A stretch of 6,684 nt of DNA, taken from NCBI GenBank assembly GCA_902803685.1, contig CADCQR010000075.1, positions 1-6,684 on the forward strand, in the 5' to 3' direction. The position numbers and the translations under genes are program-made. The first letter of the stretch is position 1; every line of letters begins with the position of its first letter. The DNA is from an uncultured Erysipelotrichaceae bacterium. Its GTDB lineage: Bacteria > Bacillota_I > Bacilli_A > RF39 > UBA660. This document shows positions 1-6,395 of this stretch, one piece after another. Under the pieces are notes generated by a model. The model saw nothing but the letters and a program-made list of their open reading frames with translations, was not told where the DNA came from and searched no databases.

Positions 1-66
1 CCCATTTTTGGGTATCTAGATACCTTTTAGATACTCAGCGGAAGGTATCCAAAAAGGTATCTAAAA
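1..66. repeat. Cluster of GGTATC inverted repeats forming a long imperfect hairpin
   Basis: Noncoding stretch downstream of secA with five copies of a GGTATC-type word: direct at 11-16, 44-49 and 56-61, inverted at 19-24 (GATACC) and 30-35 (GATACT). Bases 17-28 pair perfectly with 52-63 (12 bp), and 30-34 pair with 45-49, giving a long bulged hairpin around a CAGCGGA-type loop. An alternative pairing of 11-17 with 29-35 excludes the first fold. Bases 11-24 are also a perfect 14-base palindrome. There is no T-run suited to an intrinsic terminator on either side. It may be a small dispersed repeat or part of the leader of the next gene (prfB often follows secA, but that is off the window). Function unknown. 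Confidence 0.6.
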
Positions 67-88
67 AATATTTTTAATTTTAGGCATT

Positions 89-116
89 AAAAAAGCCCTT
101 ATTTTACAGGGCTTTT
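89..116 (-). terminator. Rho-independent terminator of secA
   Basis: Just after the secA stop codon, the minus strand reads a perfect 9-bp stem (AAAAGCCCT at 108-116 with AGGGCTTTT at 91-99) around an 8-nt loop, and the stem runs into U residues. Four G-C pairs and the U-run make this a convincing intrinsic terminator. The A-rich side of the stem gives a shorter T-run on the plus strand, so some bidirectional activity is possible. Confidence 0.88.
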
Positions 117-117
117 C

Positions 118-2613
118 TTACTTACCACAACATTGTTTATATTTTTTACCACTGCCACATGGGCATGGGTCGTTTCTTCCTATTTTTTTGTCTTTATTCT
201 TTTTTGGAGCTCTTTTTTCATCTTTATCTGGATCATTAGTTATTTGTTTTTGTGTATTACTTTTTGGCTGAATGTTTTGCCTTATTTCTGCTTTTAATAA
301 AAGAATTGATATATCCTTATCCATTGCTTGTAACATGCTATCAAACATATCAAAGCCTTCCATGGTATATGCTCTAAGTGGGTCTTCTTGTGCATAGCCT
401 CTTAAATGGATTCCCTCTCTTAAATGAGACATTGTATTTATATGTTCTGTCCAATAGTTATCTAATACTTGCAAAGCAATAATTTTTTCAAAATCGTTAG
501 TTATTTCCTTTGGAATGCTAGATATTTTATTTTCATATTCCTCTATTACTAATTTGCATATAGTATCTACTGTCTCTTCTGGAGCTTTTCCTTTTATTTT
601 TGAAATAGAAATATCATTGTGTAGAAGATTACTATTGGTAAATTCTAATATTTCTTCATAATCTTTTTCTGTCAAATAACCTTCTGGGGCTAAATGAGAA
701 TTAACTAAATCTTCTATATGATGTCTGATAGTAGTTAATATCATTTCATGAATACTTTCGTTATCTAATATTTTATTTCGCTTTTCATATATTATTTCTC
801 TCTGATTGTTCATGACATCATCATATTGAAGTAATGATTTTCTGATATCAAAGTTATTACCCTCAACTCTCTTTTGTGCTGTACCTATTGAGTTAGTAAA
901 TGTTTTACTTCTTATTGCTTGATCTCCTAAACCTAGTTTTTCTAGCATTGATCCTATTCTGTCTGAACCAAATCTTACCATTAAATCATCTTTCATTGAT
1001 ACGAAAAATTGAGTATATCCAGGATCTCCTTGTCGTCCAGAGCGCCCACGTAATTGATTATCAATTCTTCTAGACTCATGGCGTTCAGTACCAACTACAC
1101 ATAAACCGCCAAGTTTTCTAATATCATCTGATAATTTAATGTCTGTTCCACGTCCTGCCATATTAGTAGCTATAGTAACCGATTTATTCAATCCTATTTT
1201 TGAGATTATTTCTGCTTCTCTAGCATGATTTTTAGCATTTAATACTTCGTGTGGTATTTTTGCTTGTTTCAATAAATTACTAATCAATTCAGATGTTTCA
1301 ATTGCTATAGTTCCTATAAGTACAGGTTGTCCATGTTCGTATTTTTCTTTTACGAAATTAACTATGGCTTTATATTTTGCTTCTTTGGTAGCATATACTA
1401 AATCTGGGGCATCTATTCTTATTACTGGTTTATTAGTAGGAATTTCTATAACATACATATTGTAAATATTTCTAAATTCTTCTTCTTCTGTTTTTGCAGT
1501 ACCAGTCATTCCAGATAACTTATTATACATTCTAAATAAATTTTGGAATGTTATTGTTGCCAAAGTTTTTGTTTCTTGATTAATTGTAACGCCTTCTTTA
1601 GCTTCGATTGCCTGATGTAGACCATCAGAGAATGCCCTTCCTTTTTGTAAACGTCCAGTAAATTGATCGACAATAATAACCTGATTATCTTGAACAACAT
1701 AATCCACATCATTTCTCATTGAGTAATTGGCTTTTAATGCTTGATTAATGTAGTGCATCAAAGATGCATTTTCTACGTCATACAGATTAGATATATGAAA
1801 AGTCTTTTCAGCTATTTCTGAACCTTTATCGGTAAGATTTACACTTTTAGTTTTTTCATCATAAACATAATCTGTACCTTCTTTTAGTTTTTTTGCAAAC
1901 TTATCTGCATCTATGTACAAGTTTTTAGAACTTACTTCTCCTCCTGAGATAATAAGTGGAGTCCTTGCTTCATCTATAAGAACAGAATCGACTTCGTCAA
2001 CAATAGCAAAATTTAATTTTCTCTGTACTCGTTCTTCTTTTTTTACTACCATGTTGTCTCTCAAATAGTCAAATCCAATCTCATTATTAGTTGAGTATAA
2101 TATATCACAATTATATGCCTCTTGTTTTTCTTGCGCTGTTAAGTCGCGACCATTAACTCCTACTGTTAATCCTAGAAATCTGTGAATTCCTCCCATCCAC
2201 TCTGCATCCCTGCTAGCTAAGTATTCGTTTACGGTAATTATATGCACACCTTTACCCTCTAATGCATTTAAATATGCTGGCAAAACAGATGTTAGAGTTT
2301 TTCCTTCACCTGTTTTCATCTCAGCAATATTACCAAAGTGAATTGCTAATCCTCCTAATATTTGAACATAATAGTGCTTTTCACCAATTACACGAAATGA
2401 TGCCTCTCTTGCTGTTGCAAAGGCTTCAACTAAAATATCGTCTAATGTTTCTCCTTTTTTTAGTCTTTCTTTAAACTCTTCTGTTTTATTTTGCAATTCC
2501 GTATCTGTTAATTTGGAATACTGTTCATCTAAATCTATAATTTTATTAGCCAAAGCTTCAAATTTTTTTAATTCTCTATATTCGTGATCAAAAAGTTTTC
2601 TAAACAACTTCAT
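118..2613 (-). CDS. secA: Preprotein translocase ATPase subunit SecA
   Basis: SecA is the ATP-driven motor that pushes unfolded preproteins through the SecYEG channel at the cytoplasmic membrane. The 831-residue product is full length for the family. Nucleotide-binding domain 1 carries Walker A MKTGEGKT (residues 99-106), the Walker B DEVD (206-209) and DEAR (214-217). The preprotein-binding region follows. Domain 2 has the MAGRGTDIKL and GTERHESRRIDNQLRGR motifs. A lysine-rich linker leads to the C-terminal zinc motif CPCGSGKKYKQCC (C817, C819, C828, C829), the SecB/ribosome-binding tail. The ATG follows a good Shine-Dalgarno sequence (AAGGAGA, 2621-2627). An intrinsic terminator lies right after the stop. 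The hpf terminator lies just upstream, so secA either has a promoter overlapping the end of hpf or depends on read-through. Identity is secure. Confidence 0.98.
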   Translation of the reverse strand: MKLFRKLFDHEYRELKKFEALANKIIDLDEQYSKLTDTELQNKTEEFKERLKKGETLDDILVEAFATAREASFRVIGEKHYYVQILGGLAIHFGNIAEMKTGEGKTLTSVLPAYLNALEGKGVHIITVNEYLASRDAEWMGGIHRFLGLTVGVNGRDLTAQEKQEAYNCDILYSTNNEIGFDYLRDNMVVKKEERVQRKLNFAIVDEVDSVLIDEARTPLIISGGEVSSKNLYIDADKFAKKLKEGTDYVYDEKTKSVNLTDKGSEIAEKTFHISNLYDVENASLMHYINQALKANYSMRNDVDYVVQDNQVIIVDQFTGRLQKGRAFSDGLHQAIEAKEGVTINQETKTLATITFQNLFRMYNKLSGMTGTAKTEEEEFRNIYNMYVIEIPTNKPVIRIDAPDLVYATKEAKYKAIVNFVKEKYEHGQPVLIGTIAIETSELISNLLKQAKIPHEVLNAKNHAREAEIISKIGLNKSVTIATNMAGRGTDIKLSDDIRKLGGLCVVGTERHESRRIDNQLRGRSGRQGDPGYTQFFVSMKDDLMVRFGSDRIGSMLEKLGLGDQAIRSKTFTNSIGTAQKRVEGNNFDIRKSLLQYDDVMNNQREIIYEKRNKILDNESIHEMILTTIRHHIEDLVNSHLAPEGYLTEKDYEEILEFTNSNLLHNDISISKIKGKAPEETVDTICKLVIEEYENKISSIPKEITNDFEKIIALQVLDNYWTEHINTMSHLREGIHLRGYAQEDPLRAYTMEGFDMFDSMLQAMDKDISILLLKAEIRQNIQPKSNTQKQITNDPDKDEKRAPKKNKDKKIGRNDPCPCGSGKKYKQCCGK

Positions 2614-2643
2614 GTATTCATCTCCTTCATTCTATTATTTTAT

Positions 2644-2676
2644 CAAAAAAAAACGGAGAAATAAAGTCATTTCTCC
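2644..2676 (-). terminator. Rho-independent terminator between hpf and secA
   Basis: On the minus strand an 8-bp perfect stem (GGAGAAAT at 2669-2676, ATTTCTCC at 2655-2662) with a 6-nt loop is followed by one G and nine T. It lies 27 bases after the hpf stop and ends about 30 bases before the secA start. It should end most hpf transcripts and limit read-through into secA. Confidence 0.85.
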
Positions 2677-2703
2677 TTGTACATAATATGTTTAATTAAA
2701 TTC

Positions 2704-3231
2704 TTATTCTGGTTCAATTATTCCGTAATTTCCATCTTTACGTTTATAAACTACGGCTGGTTTATTAGTATTACAATCTTTATATAGATAGAAATCATGT
2801 CCAACTAATTCCATTTGAATAATTGCTTCTTCTTCGTCCATTGGTTTAACTTCTACAGATTTTCTTTTAACGACCTTAGTCTCATCTTCTGCTTCGTCTT
2901 CGATTTGCATAAGTGAAAGTCCATAATCATTCTTAGTTTGCTTTGTTGCTATTCTTGTTTTGTTTTTTCTGATTTGTCTTTCTAATTTATCGATAGCTTT
3001 GTCTACAGCTGCATAGAAATCCTGTTGAGAGTCCTCCGTTCTTAGTATAACTGATTTTAATGGTATGGTAATTTCCACACGTTGCGTATAATTACTTACT
3101 TTTACTATGACATTGGCACGAACCTCATCGCATTTTTCTAGATATTTGTCTAACTTTCCTAGCTTATCCTCAATGTACTCTTTCATAGAAGAAGTAATTT
3201 TCAGCTTATCTCCATGAATTACTATTTCCAT
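2704..3231 (-). CDS. hpf: Long-form ribosome hibernation promoting factor (HPF)
   Basis: Long HPF binds the 30S subunit of idle ribosomes and joins two 70S particles into inactive 100S dimers in stationary phase or stress. The 175-residue product has the two-domain long form. Residues 1 to about 100 are the HPF/RaiA (S30AE) domain, with a basic stretch near 85-102 (RQIRKNKTRIATKQTK). An acidic, variable linker follows (about 110-120), then the C-terminal dimerisation domain (about 123-175) with EEAIIQMELVGHDFYLYKD and a terminal YGIIEPE. The ATG has a near-perfect Shine-Dalgarno sequence (AGGAGGAG, 3237-3244), so high translation is expected. A TATAAT box lies just upstream and a strong terminator downstream, so hpf looks like its own transcription unit. 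It lies next to secA, an arrangement common in Firmicutes. Confidence 0.96.
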   Translation of the reverse strand: MEIVIHGDKLKITSSMKEYIEDKLGKLDKYLEKCDEVRANVIVKVSNYTQRVEITIPLKSVILRTEDSQQDFYAAVDKAIDKLERQIRKNKTRIATKQTKNDYGLSLMQIEDEAEDETKVVKRKSVEVKPMDEEEAIIQMELVGHDFYLYKDCNTNKPAVVYKRKDGNYGIIEPE

Positions 3232-3236
3232 ACTAT

Positions 3237-3244
3237 CTCCTCCT
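3237..3244 (-). promoter_or_regulatory. Consensus ribosome binding site of hpf
   Basis: The minus strand reads AGGAGGAG a few bases before the hpf ATG at 3231. It is the strongest Shine-Dalgarno sequence in the window and fixes the start codon. Confidence 0.85.
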
Positions 3245-3253
3245 TATGTAAAT

Positions 3254-3259
3254 ATTATA
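3254..3259 (-). promoter_or_regulatory. Candidate -10 box of the hpf promoter
   Basis: A perfect TATAAT on the minus strand lies about 22 bases upstream of the hpf start, inside the short gap after tagO. Transcription from it would give a leader of about 15 bases that just includes the ribosome binding site. No good -35 box stands at 16-18 bases. A TTGAAA further upstream would pair better with a TATATA nearer to it. The region is AT-rich, so the match carries modest weight. I see no sigma-H or sigma-B type site. Confidence 0.45.
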
Positions 3260-3270
3260 GCATCATATAT

Positions 3271-3291
3271 AAAAAAAAGAAATGCTATTTC
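3271..3291 (-). terminator. Weak candidate terminator of tagO
   Basis: The minus strand has a short hairpin, GAAAT-AGC-ATTTC (3279-3291), that overlaps the tagO TGA stop and is followed by eight T (3271-3278). The stem is only 5 bp with a single G-C pair, so termination would be inefficient at best and read-through into hpf is likely. Confidence 0.3.
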
Positions 3292-4384
3292 AATATCTTT
3301 TATGAGTGATTATAAACCACTTTTCTTTTTTGTTTATTTTTAATTTTTTTGTTTTATCAGTTATGATACTAGTTTTTAAAACAAACCAGATGACAATCAA
3401 GAAGATTATTATATATATTATTTGCCCTACTTTCTGATTGATTATAGTATAAAACATAGATGCAGATGCAAATAGTAGATTTATTCCCCAAATAATTAAT
3501 ACTGTTGTCCTTTGCGAAAAATTCATCCCTAATAATTGATGATGAAGATGTTGCTTATCCGCTTGAAAAGGTGTCTGGCCCTTTAACAATCTTCTTATAA
3601 TAGCAAACAATGTGTCTAATATAGGAATGCCTATAATGGTAATCGGAACAAAGAATCCGATTAATGCGGGGCCTTTAAATTCTAATAATGTAATAATAGA
3701 AATTATAAATCCCATAAATGTAGCACAATCTCCAGCAAATATAGTTGCTGGATAAAAATTGTGAAATAAAAAGCCTAATGTAGCGCCTAACATTATCAAA
3801 CATAATAATAGTACTAAACTACCATATCTCCCTTGATAAAAACTTAGTACTGCAATGGTAAAGTAAAATATGGAACTTATTCCTCCACTTAAACCATCCA
3901 TACCGTCAATTAAATTAATAATATTGGTACATGCTATTATAAATATGATTGTTAATGGATAGGAAAGTATGCCAAAATCTATTTGATATCCAAAAGCTGA
4001 TATATTATTTAATAATATTCCGCCATAAAAGACAATTACGATTGCAGCGATAAAGTGACCAATCAATTTTTGCCATGCTCTTATAGGATTTATATCGTCA
4101 ATTATTCCTGTTAATACAATTATAAAACTACTTATTAATATCGAATTCATTCTAATGCTTTGTTCACCAAATAAAACAAAGCCAAATAAGAAACTCAAAA
4201 AGATGCCTACACCTCCTAAAAGCGGTGTAGTTTTTTTATGAATGTGTCTGTTACCTTCTTCTGATCTTGGAACATCTATAGCATTGATATGAAAAGCTAT
4301 TTTTTTCATGAATATCATTATTATGAAAGAAAATATAAATGTTGTTATAACTATAGCTACCGAATTAATTAATTGCCATTTCAA
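3290..4384 (-). CDS. tagO: Undecaprenyl-phosphate sugar-1-phosphate transferase, TagO/WecA/MraY family
   Basis: Integral membrane enzyme that moves a sugar-1-phosphate (GlcNAc-1-P in TagO/WecA) from a UDP-sugar to undecaprenyl phosphate, the first step of teichoic acid or similar wall glycopolymer synthesis. The 364 residues hold about ten hydrophobic helices. Family motifs appear in order: IDVP...RHIHKKTTPLLGG (36-58), the DD pair (96-97), NIINLIDGMDGL (154-165) and PFQADKQHLHH (272-282), whose HLHH marks the TagO/WecA branch. The usual GDTGS motif is changed to GDCAT (218-222). The C-terminus is a basic cytoplasmic tail. The start is a TTG at 4384, needed to include the first helix; a purine-rich AAAGGAAAG (4395-4403) lies upstream. 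It follows mbl by 36 bases and is probably cotranscribed with it, linking wall polymer initiation to the Mbl cytoskeleton. The UDP-sugar substrate is inferred. Confidence 0.9.
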   Translation of the reverse strand: MKWQLINSVAIVITTFIFSFIIMIFMKKIAFHINAIDVPRSEEGNRHIHKKTTPLLGGVGIFLSFLFGFVLFGEQSIRMNSILISSFIIVLTGIIDDINPIRAWQKLIGHFIAAIVIVFYGGILLNNISAFGYQIDFGILSYPLTIIFIIACTNIINLIDGMDGLSGGISSIFYFTIAVLSFYQGRYGSLVLLLCLIMLGATLGFLFHNFYPATIFAGDCATFMGFIISIITLLEFKGPALIGFFVPITIIGIPILDTLFAIIRRLLKGQTPFQADKQHLHHQLLGMNFSQRTTVLIIWGINLLFASASMFYTIINQKVGQIIYIIIFLIVIWFVLKTSIITDKTKKLKINKKEKWFIITHKRY

Positions 4385-4420
4385 AATACCACTTCTTTCC
4401 TTTAAACTTATAATTGCTCT

Positions 4421-5419
4421 TTAATATTCTGCTTCTTCTAGTTTTTTTATATTATTTAGAAGAATACCAGTGCCTTCAGCTACGCACGTTAAAGGTGACT
4501 CGGCTATTAATATTGGTACTTTTAATGATTTTTCTAGTATATCTGATAGACCTTTAAGCAAAGCTCCCCCTCCGGCTAATATTATTCCCTTATCAACTAT
4601 ATCTCCTGATAATTCTGGAGGTGCTTCTTCAAGTACACTAGTAGCTGCTTTAACTATTTTATTAATACTATCATCAAGGGCCTCTTTAATTTCCATCTGG
4701 CTAATCTCTACACTGTCAGGAAGACCAGTTAATAAATTTCTACCTTTTATTTCAGTTTTTAATTCCTCTCTTGGATTACTAATATCAGCAAAATTTATTT
4801 TTATTTCTTCCGCCGTAAGTTCTCCTATAAGTAAATGATATTTATGTTTGATATATTTTATAATATCTTCATCAAATACATTGCCTGCTACTCTTATAGA
4901 TTCTGAAATCACTATGTCATTTAAAGATAGTATTGCTATATCTGTAGTGCCCCCACCTATATCTACAACCATATTTGCATGGGGTTTAGATATGTCCATT
5001 CCAGTACCAATAGCAGCAACTTTAGGCTCCTCTTCTATATATACTTTTCTAGCACCTGTTCTTTCTGCCGCTTCCCTAATTGCATTCTTTTCTACTGGTG
5101 TTATATTAGTTGGGCAACATATTAAAACTCTCGGTCTAGAAAATAATTTTTTTGCCCTAATTTTTTTTATAAAAAAATTAAGCATAATTTCGGTTAATTC
5201 AAAATCTGCTATTACACCGTCCTTCATTGGTCTTATTGATTTTACTTTTCCTGGTGTTCTACCTAACATCTCATTTGCTTCTTTTCCAACAGCTATAACT
5301 TTCTTCGTATCGGCCTCTATAGCTACAATACTTGGTTCATTCAATACAATGCCCTGACCTTTTACATAGATTAGGACGTTGGCAGTTCCTAAATCAATAC
5401 CTATATCTTTTGATATCAT
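4421..5419 (-). CDS. mbl: Rod-shape actin homologue Mbl (MreB family)
   Basis: Bacterial actin that forms short membrane-bound filaments guiding lateral cell-wall synthesis in rod-shaped cells. The 332-residue product is full length. The phosphate-1 loop is IGIDLGTANVLIYVKGQGIVLNEPS (from residue 7). GRTPGKVKSIRPMKDGVIADFE, LICCPTNITPVEKNAIREAAE, EEEPKVAAIGTGMDI, the second phosphate loop MVVDIGGGTTDIA and a C-terminal GIILAGGGALLKGL follow. Wording such as LICCPTNIT and LLIGELTAEEIKI matches Mbl more closely than MreB or MreBH as I recall them, and the position after spoIIQ agrees with a B. subtilis-like neighbourhood, where spoIIID precedes mbl. Here spoIIID is absent. The ATG has an upstream AAAGGAT (5428-5434). 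The 109-base gap to spoIIQ must hold any dedicated promoter; TAAAAT at 5446-5451 is a possible -10 without a clear -35. Confidence 0.93.
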   Translation of the reverse strand: MISKDIGIDLGTANVLIYVKGQGIVLNEPSIVAIEADTKKVIAVGKEANEMLGRTPGKVKSIRPMKDGVIADFELTEIMLNFFIKKIRAKKLFSRPRVLICCPTNITPVEKNAIREAAERTGARKVYIEEEPKVAAIGTGMDISKPHANMVVDIGGGTTDIAILSLNDIVISESIRVAGNVFDEDIIKYIKHKYHLLIGELTAEEIKINFADISNPREELKTEIKGRNLLTGLPDSVEISQMEIKEALDDSINKIVKAATSVLEEAPPELSGDIVDKGIILAGGGALLKGLSDILEKSLKVPILIAESPLTCVAEGTGILLNNIKKLEEAEY

Positions 5420-5501
5420 TGTGTCACATCCTTTTTTTCATTATTATTTTAACATAATTTTTATCTTTATAATAATAATATATGATTTATTTTATAAAAT
5501 A

Positions 5502-5527
5502 GAAAAAAAAGAGTAAACTTACTCTCT
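5502..5527 (-). terminator. Rho-independent terminator of spoIIQ
   Basis: Directly after the spoIIQ TAG stop, the minus strand reads AGAGTA-AGTT-TACTCT (5510-5525), a 6-bp stem extendable by a G-T and an A-T pair, followed by a run of T (5503-5510). This separates spoIIQ from mbl transcription. Confidence 0.72.
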
Positions 5528-5528
5528 T

Positions 5529-6146
5529 CTAATTATTTATACTTTTATCTAAATAATCAAGTGGATTTACCATCTGACTATTTAAATATAACTCAAAATG
5601 TAAATGATTTTTCAATGATTTATCGATTTTATTAGTCCCGCTTTTTCCAATTACTTGTCCTTGGGATACATAATTATCTTTTTCTACATCTACCTCTGAT
5701 AAGCTTTGATAAACTGAAATATAACCATTTGCGTGCTCAATCTTTACAACTTTACCCAATGTTTCATCATCAGCAACACTTATAACTTTTCCATCTAGCA
5801 CTGATATTACCTCAAATATATCTTCTCCTACAAGATCAATACCTGAGTTTTGCATGTATGTATCATCGTATTTAATTATTGCTTTTTTTTGGTTCTCTTC
5901 GCTATCATTATAGTTGTAATAATACTTTCCAATTTCAACATTTGGACTGACATATGGCTTTATTAATTGTGTTGTTTGCTTAACTACAGGAATATCATTT
6001 TCTAAAATACTCTCATTAACGTACCTATTAGATGTCAATGAGGCTGACTTTCCACTTTTAACAATTAAAGCACTTGCGAAGAATACAAATATTAATAAAA
6101 AAGATAATGTTGGTACTACATATGATTTTAGTTTTAATTTTCTCAT
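5529..6146 (-). CDS. spoIIQ: Stage II sporulation protein SpoIIQ (degenerate M23 peptidase)
   Basis: SpoIIQ is made in the forespore, anchored in its outer-facing membrane, and binds SpoIIIAH across the intermembrane space to build the A-Q channel and assist engulfment. The 205-residue product has a basic N-terminus, one membrane helix (about 9-29), a variable stalk and a LytM/M23 domain (about 90-200). Phrases such as YDDTYMQNSGIDL, EHANGYISVYQSLSEV, QVIGKSG and NHLHFEL closely match B. subtilis SpoIIQ as I know it. The HxxxD zinc motif has Asn at the His position (N100, D104 kept) and the YxHL histidine is Ser148, while HLH (181-183) remains, so it is probably not an active endopeptidase. 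The start is the ATG at 6146, after AGAGGTG (6153-6159); an upstream in-frame ATG at 6176 has no such site. A sigma-F-like promoter lies upstream and a terminator follows the stop. Confidence 0.93.
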   Translation of the reverse strand: MRKLKLKSYVVPTLSFLLIFVFFASALIVKSGKSASLTSNRYVNESILENDIPVVKQTTQLIKPYVSPNVEIGKYYYNYNDSEENQKKAIIKYDDTYMQNSGIDLVGEDIFEVISVLDGKVISVADDETLGKVVKIEHANGYISVYQSLSEVDVEKDNYVSQGQVIGKSGTNKIDKSLKNHLHFELYLNSQMVNPLDYLDKSINN

Positions 6147-6152
6147 TTTTTT

Positions 6153-6159
6153 CACCTCT
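6153..6159 (-). promoter_or_regulatory. Ribosome binding site deciding the spoIIQ start
   Basis: AGAGGTG on the minus strand lies 6 bases before the ATG at 6146. It would fall inside the coding region if the longer in-frame start at 6176 were used, and the extra ten residues would precede the basic N-terminus without matching the family. Confidence 0.75.
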
Positions 6160-6164
6160 AATAT

Positions 6165-6188
6165 AATTCTTTCCAAAAAAAAAGAATT
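6165..6188. repeat. Perfect 8-bp inverted repeat upstream of spoIIQ
   Basis: AATTCTTT at 6165-6172 and its complement AAAGAATT at 6181-6188 flank an 8-base centre (CCAAAAAA on the plus strand). The repeat covers the spacer and -10 element of the candidate sigma-F promoter. It could be an operator, a weak hairpin or chance in AT-rich DNA. Confidence 0.4.
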
Positions 6189-6193
6189 TATAC
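6165..6193 (-). promoter_or_regulatory. Candidate forespore sigma-F promoter of spoIIQ
   Basis: On the minus strand GTATA (6189-6193) is followed after 14 bases by GGAAAGAATT (6165-6174). As I recall the sigma-F consensus, it is GYATA at -35 and GGNNANAHTR at -10 with a spacer near 15. All five -35 positions fit, and nine of ten at -10. Sigma-F drives spoIIQ in B. subtilis, so the match stands in front of the expected gene. The predicted transcript start, about 6158-6160, would leave a leader of only about 13 bases with the ribosome binding site at its 5' end, which is tight. The AT-rich context and T-run spacer are cautions. Confidence 0.55.
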
Positions 6194-6197
6194 AATA

Positions 6198-6395
6198 TTA
6201 AAATATTTTTAGTGATGTATATAAATCCATTATAAAATTTGTAACTAAGTATATTAGAGAAGCCGCTAAGAAAAAATAAACAAATTTTGCTTGAATTATC
6301 CGATTTTTTTTAAATATCCCATTTATATTTATTGATTCTAATGACCAACTAACTAACAATGTAACTATAATATAAACAAATATTTTCCCATGCAT
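6198..6395 (-). CDS. DUF1146 family small membrane protein (YwzB-like)
   Basis: A 65-residue protein with two predicted membrane helices (about 3-22 and 36-58) joined by a short basic loop. The pattern SLESININGIFKKNRIIQAK followed by a helix with LVTNFIMDLY resembles B. subtilis YwzB and the DUF1146 family, which often lies near the ATP synthase or murA genes in Firmicutes. No biochemical function is known to me. The ATG overlaps the rpiB stop by one base (TAATG), with GAGGAAA (6403-6409) as ribosome binding site inside rpiB, so translation is probably coupled. It ends 51 bases before spoIIQ. No terminator is clear in that gap. Confidence 0.8.
   Translation of the reverse strand: MHGKIFVYIIVTLLVSWSLESININGIFKKNRIIQAKFVYFFLAASLIYLVTNFIMDLYTSLKIF

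Noticed and set aside
1..5. Minus-strand ATG at 5-3 as the start of a downstream gene such as prfB
   Set aside because: No ribosome binding site precedes it and only two further bases are visible.
1..66. GGTATC words as the edge of a CRISPR array
   Set aside because: The words are six bases long, irregularly spaced and in both orientations, unlike CRISPR repeats and spacers.
2262..2474. Plus-strand open frame of 70 codons opposite secA
   Set aside because: A Leu/Phe-rich shadow of secA with no family resemblance or ribosome binding site.
5150..5180. A7/A8 homopolymer runs within mbl as a programmed slippage site
   Set aside because: The frame is intact, the residues read as normal Lys/Phe-rich Mbl sequence, and such runs are expected at this base composition.
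4470..5357. Two long plus-strand open frames (about 122 and 169 codons) opposite mbl
   Set aside because: They are mirror images of the strongly conserved mbl frame, have no ribosome binding site or recognisable domain, and arise from codon bias in AT-rich coding DNA.
6147..6176. Longer SpoIIQ start adding ten residues
   Set aside because: The ribosome binding site AGAGGTG and the candidate promoter would lie inside the coding region, and the extension precedes a typical basic N-terminus.
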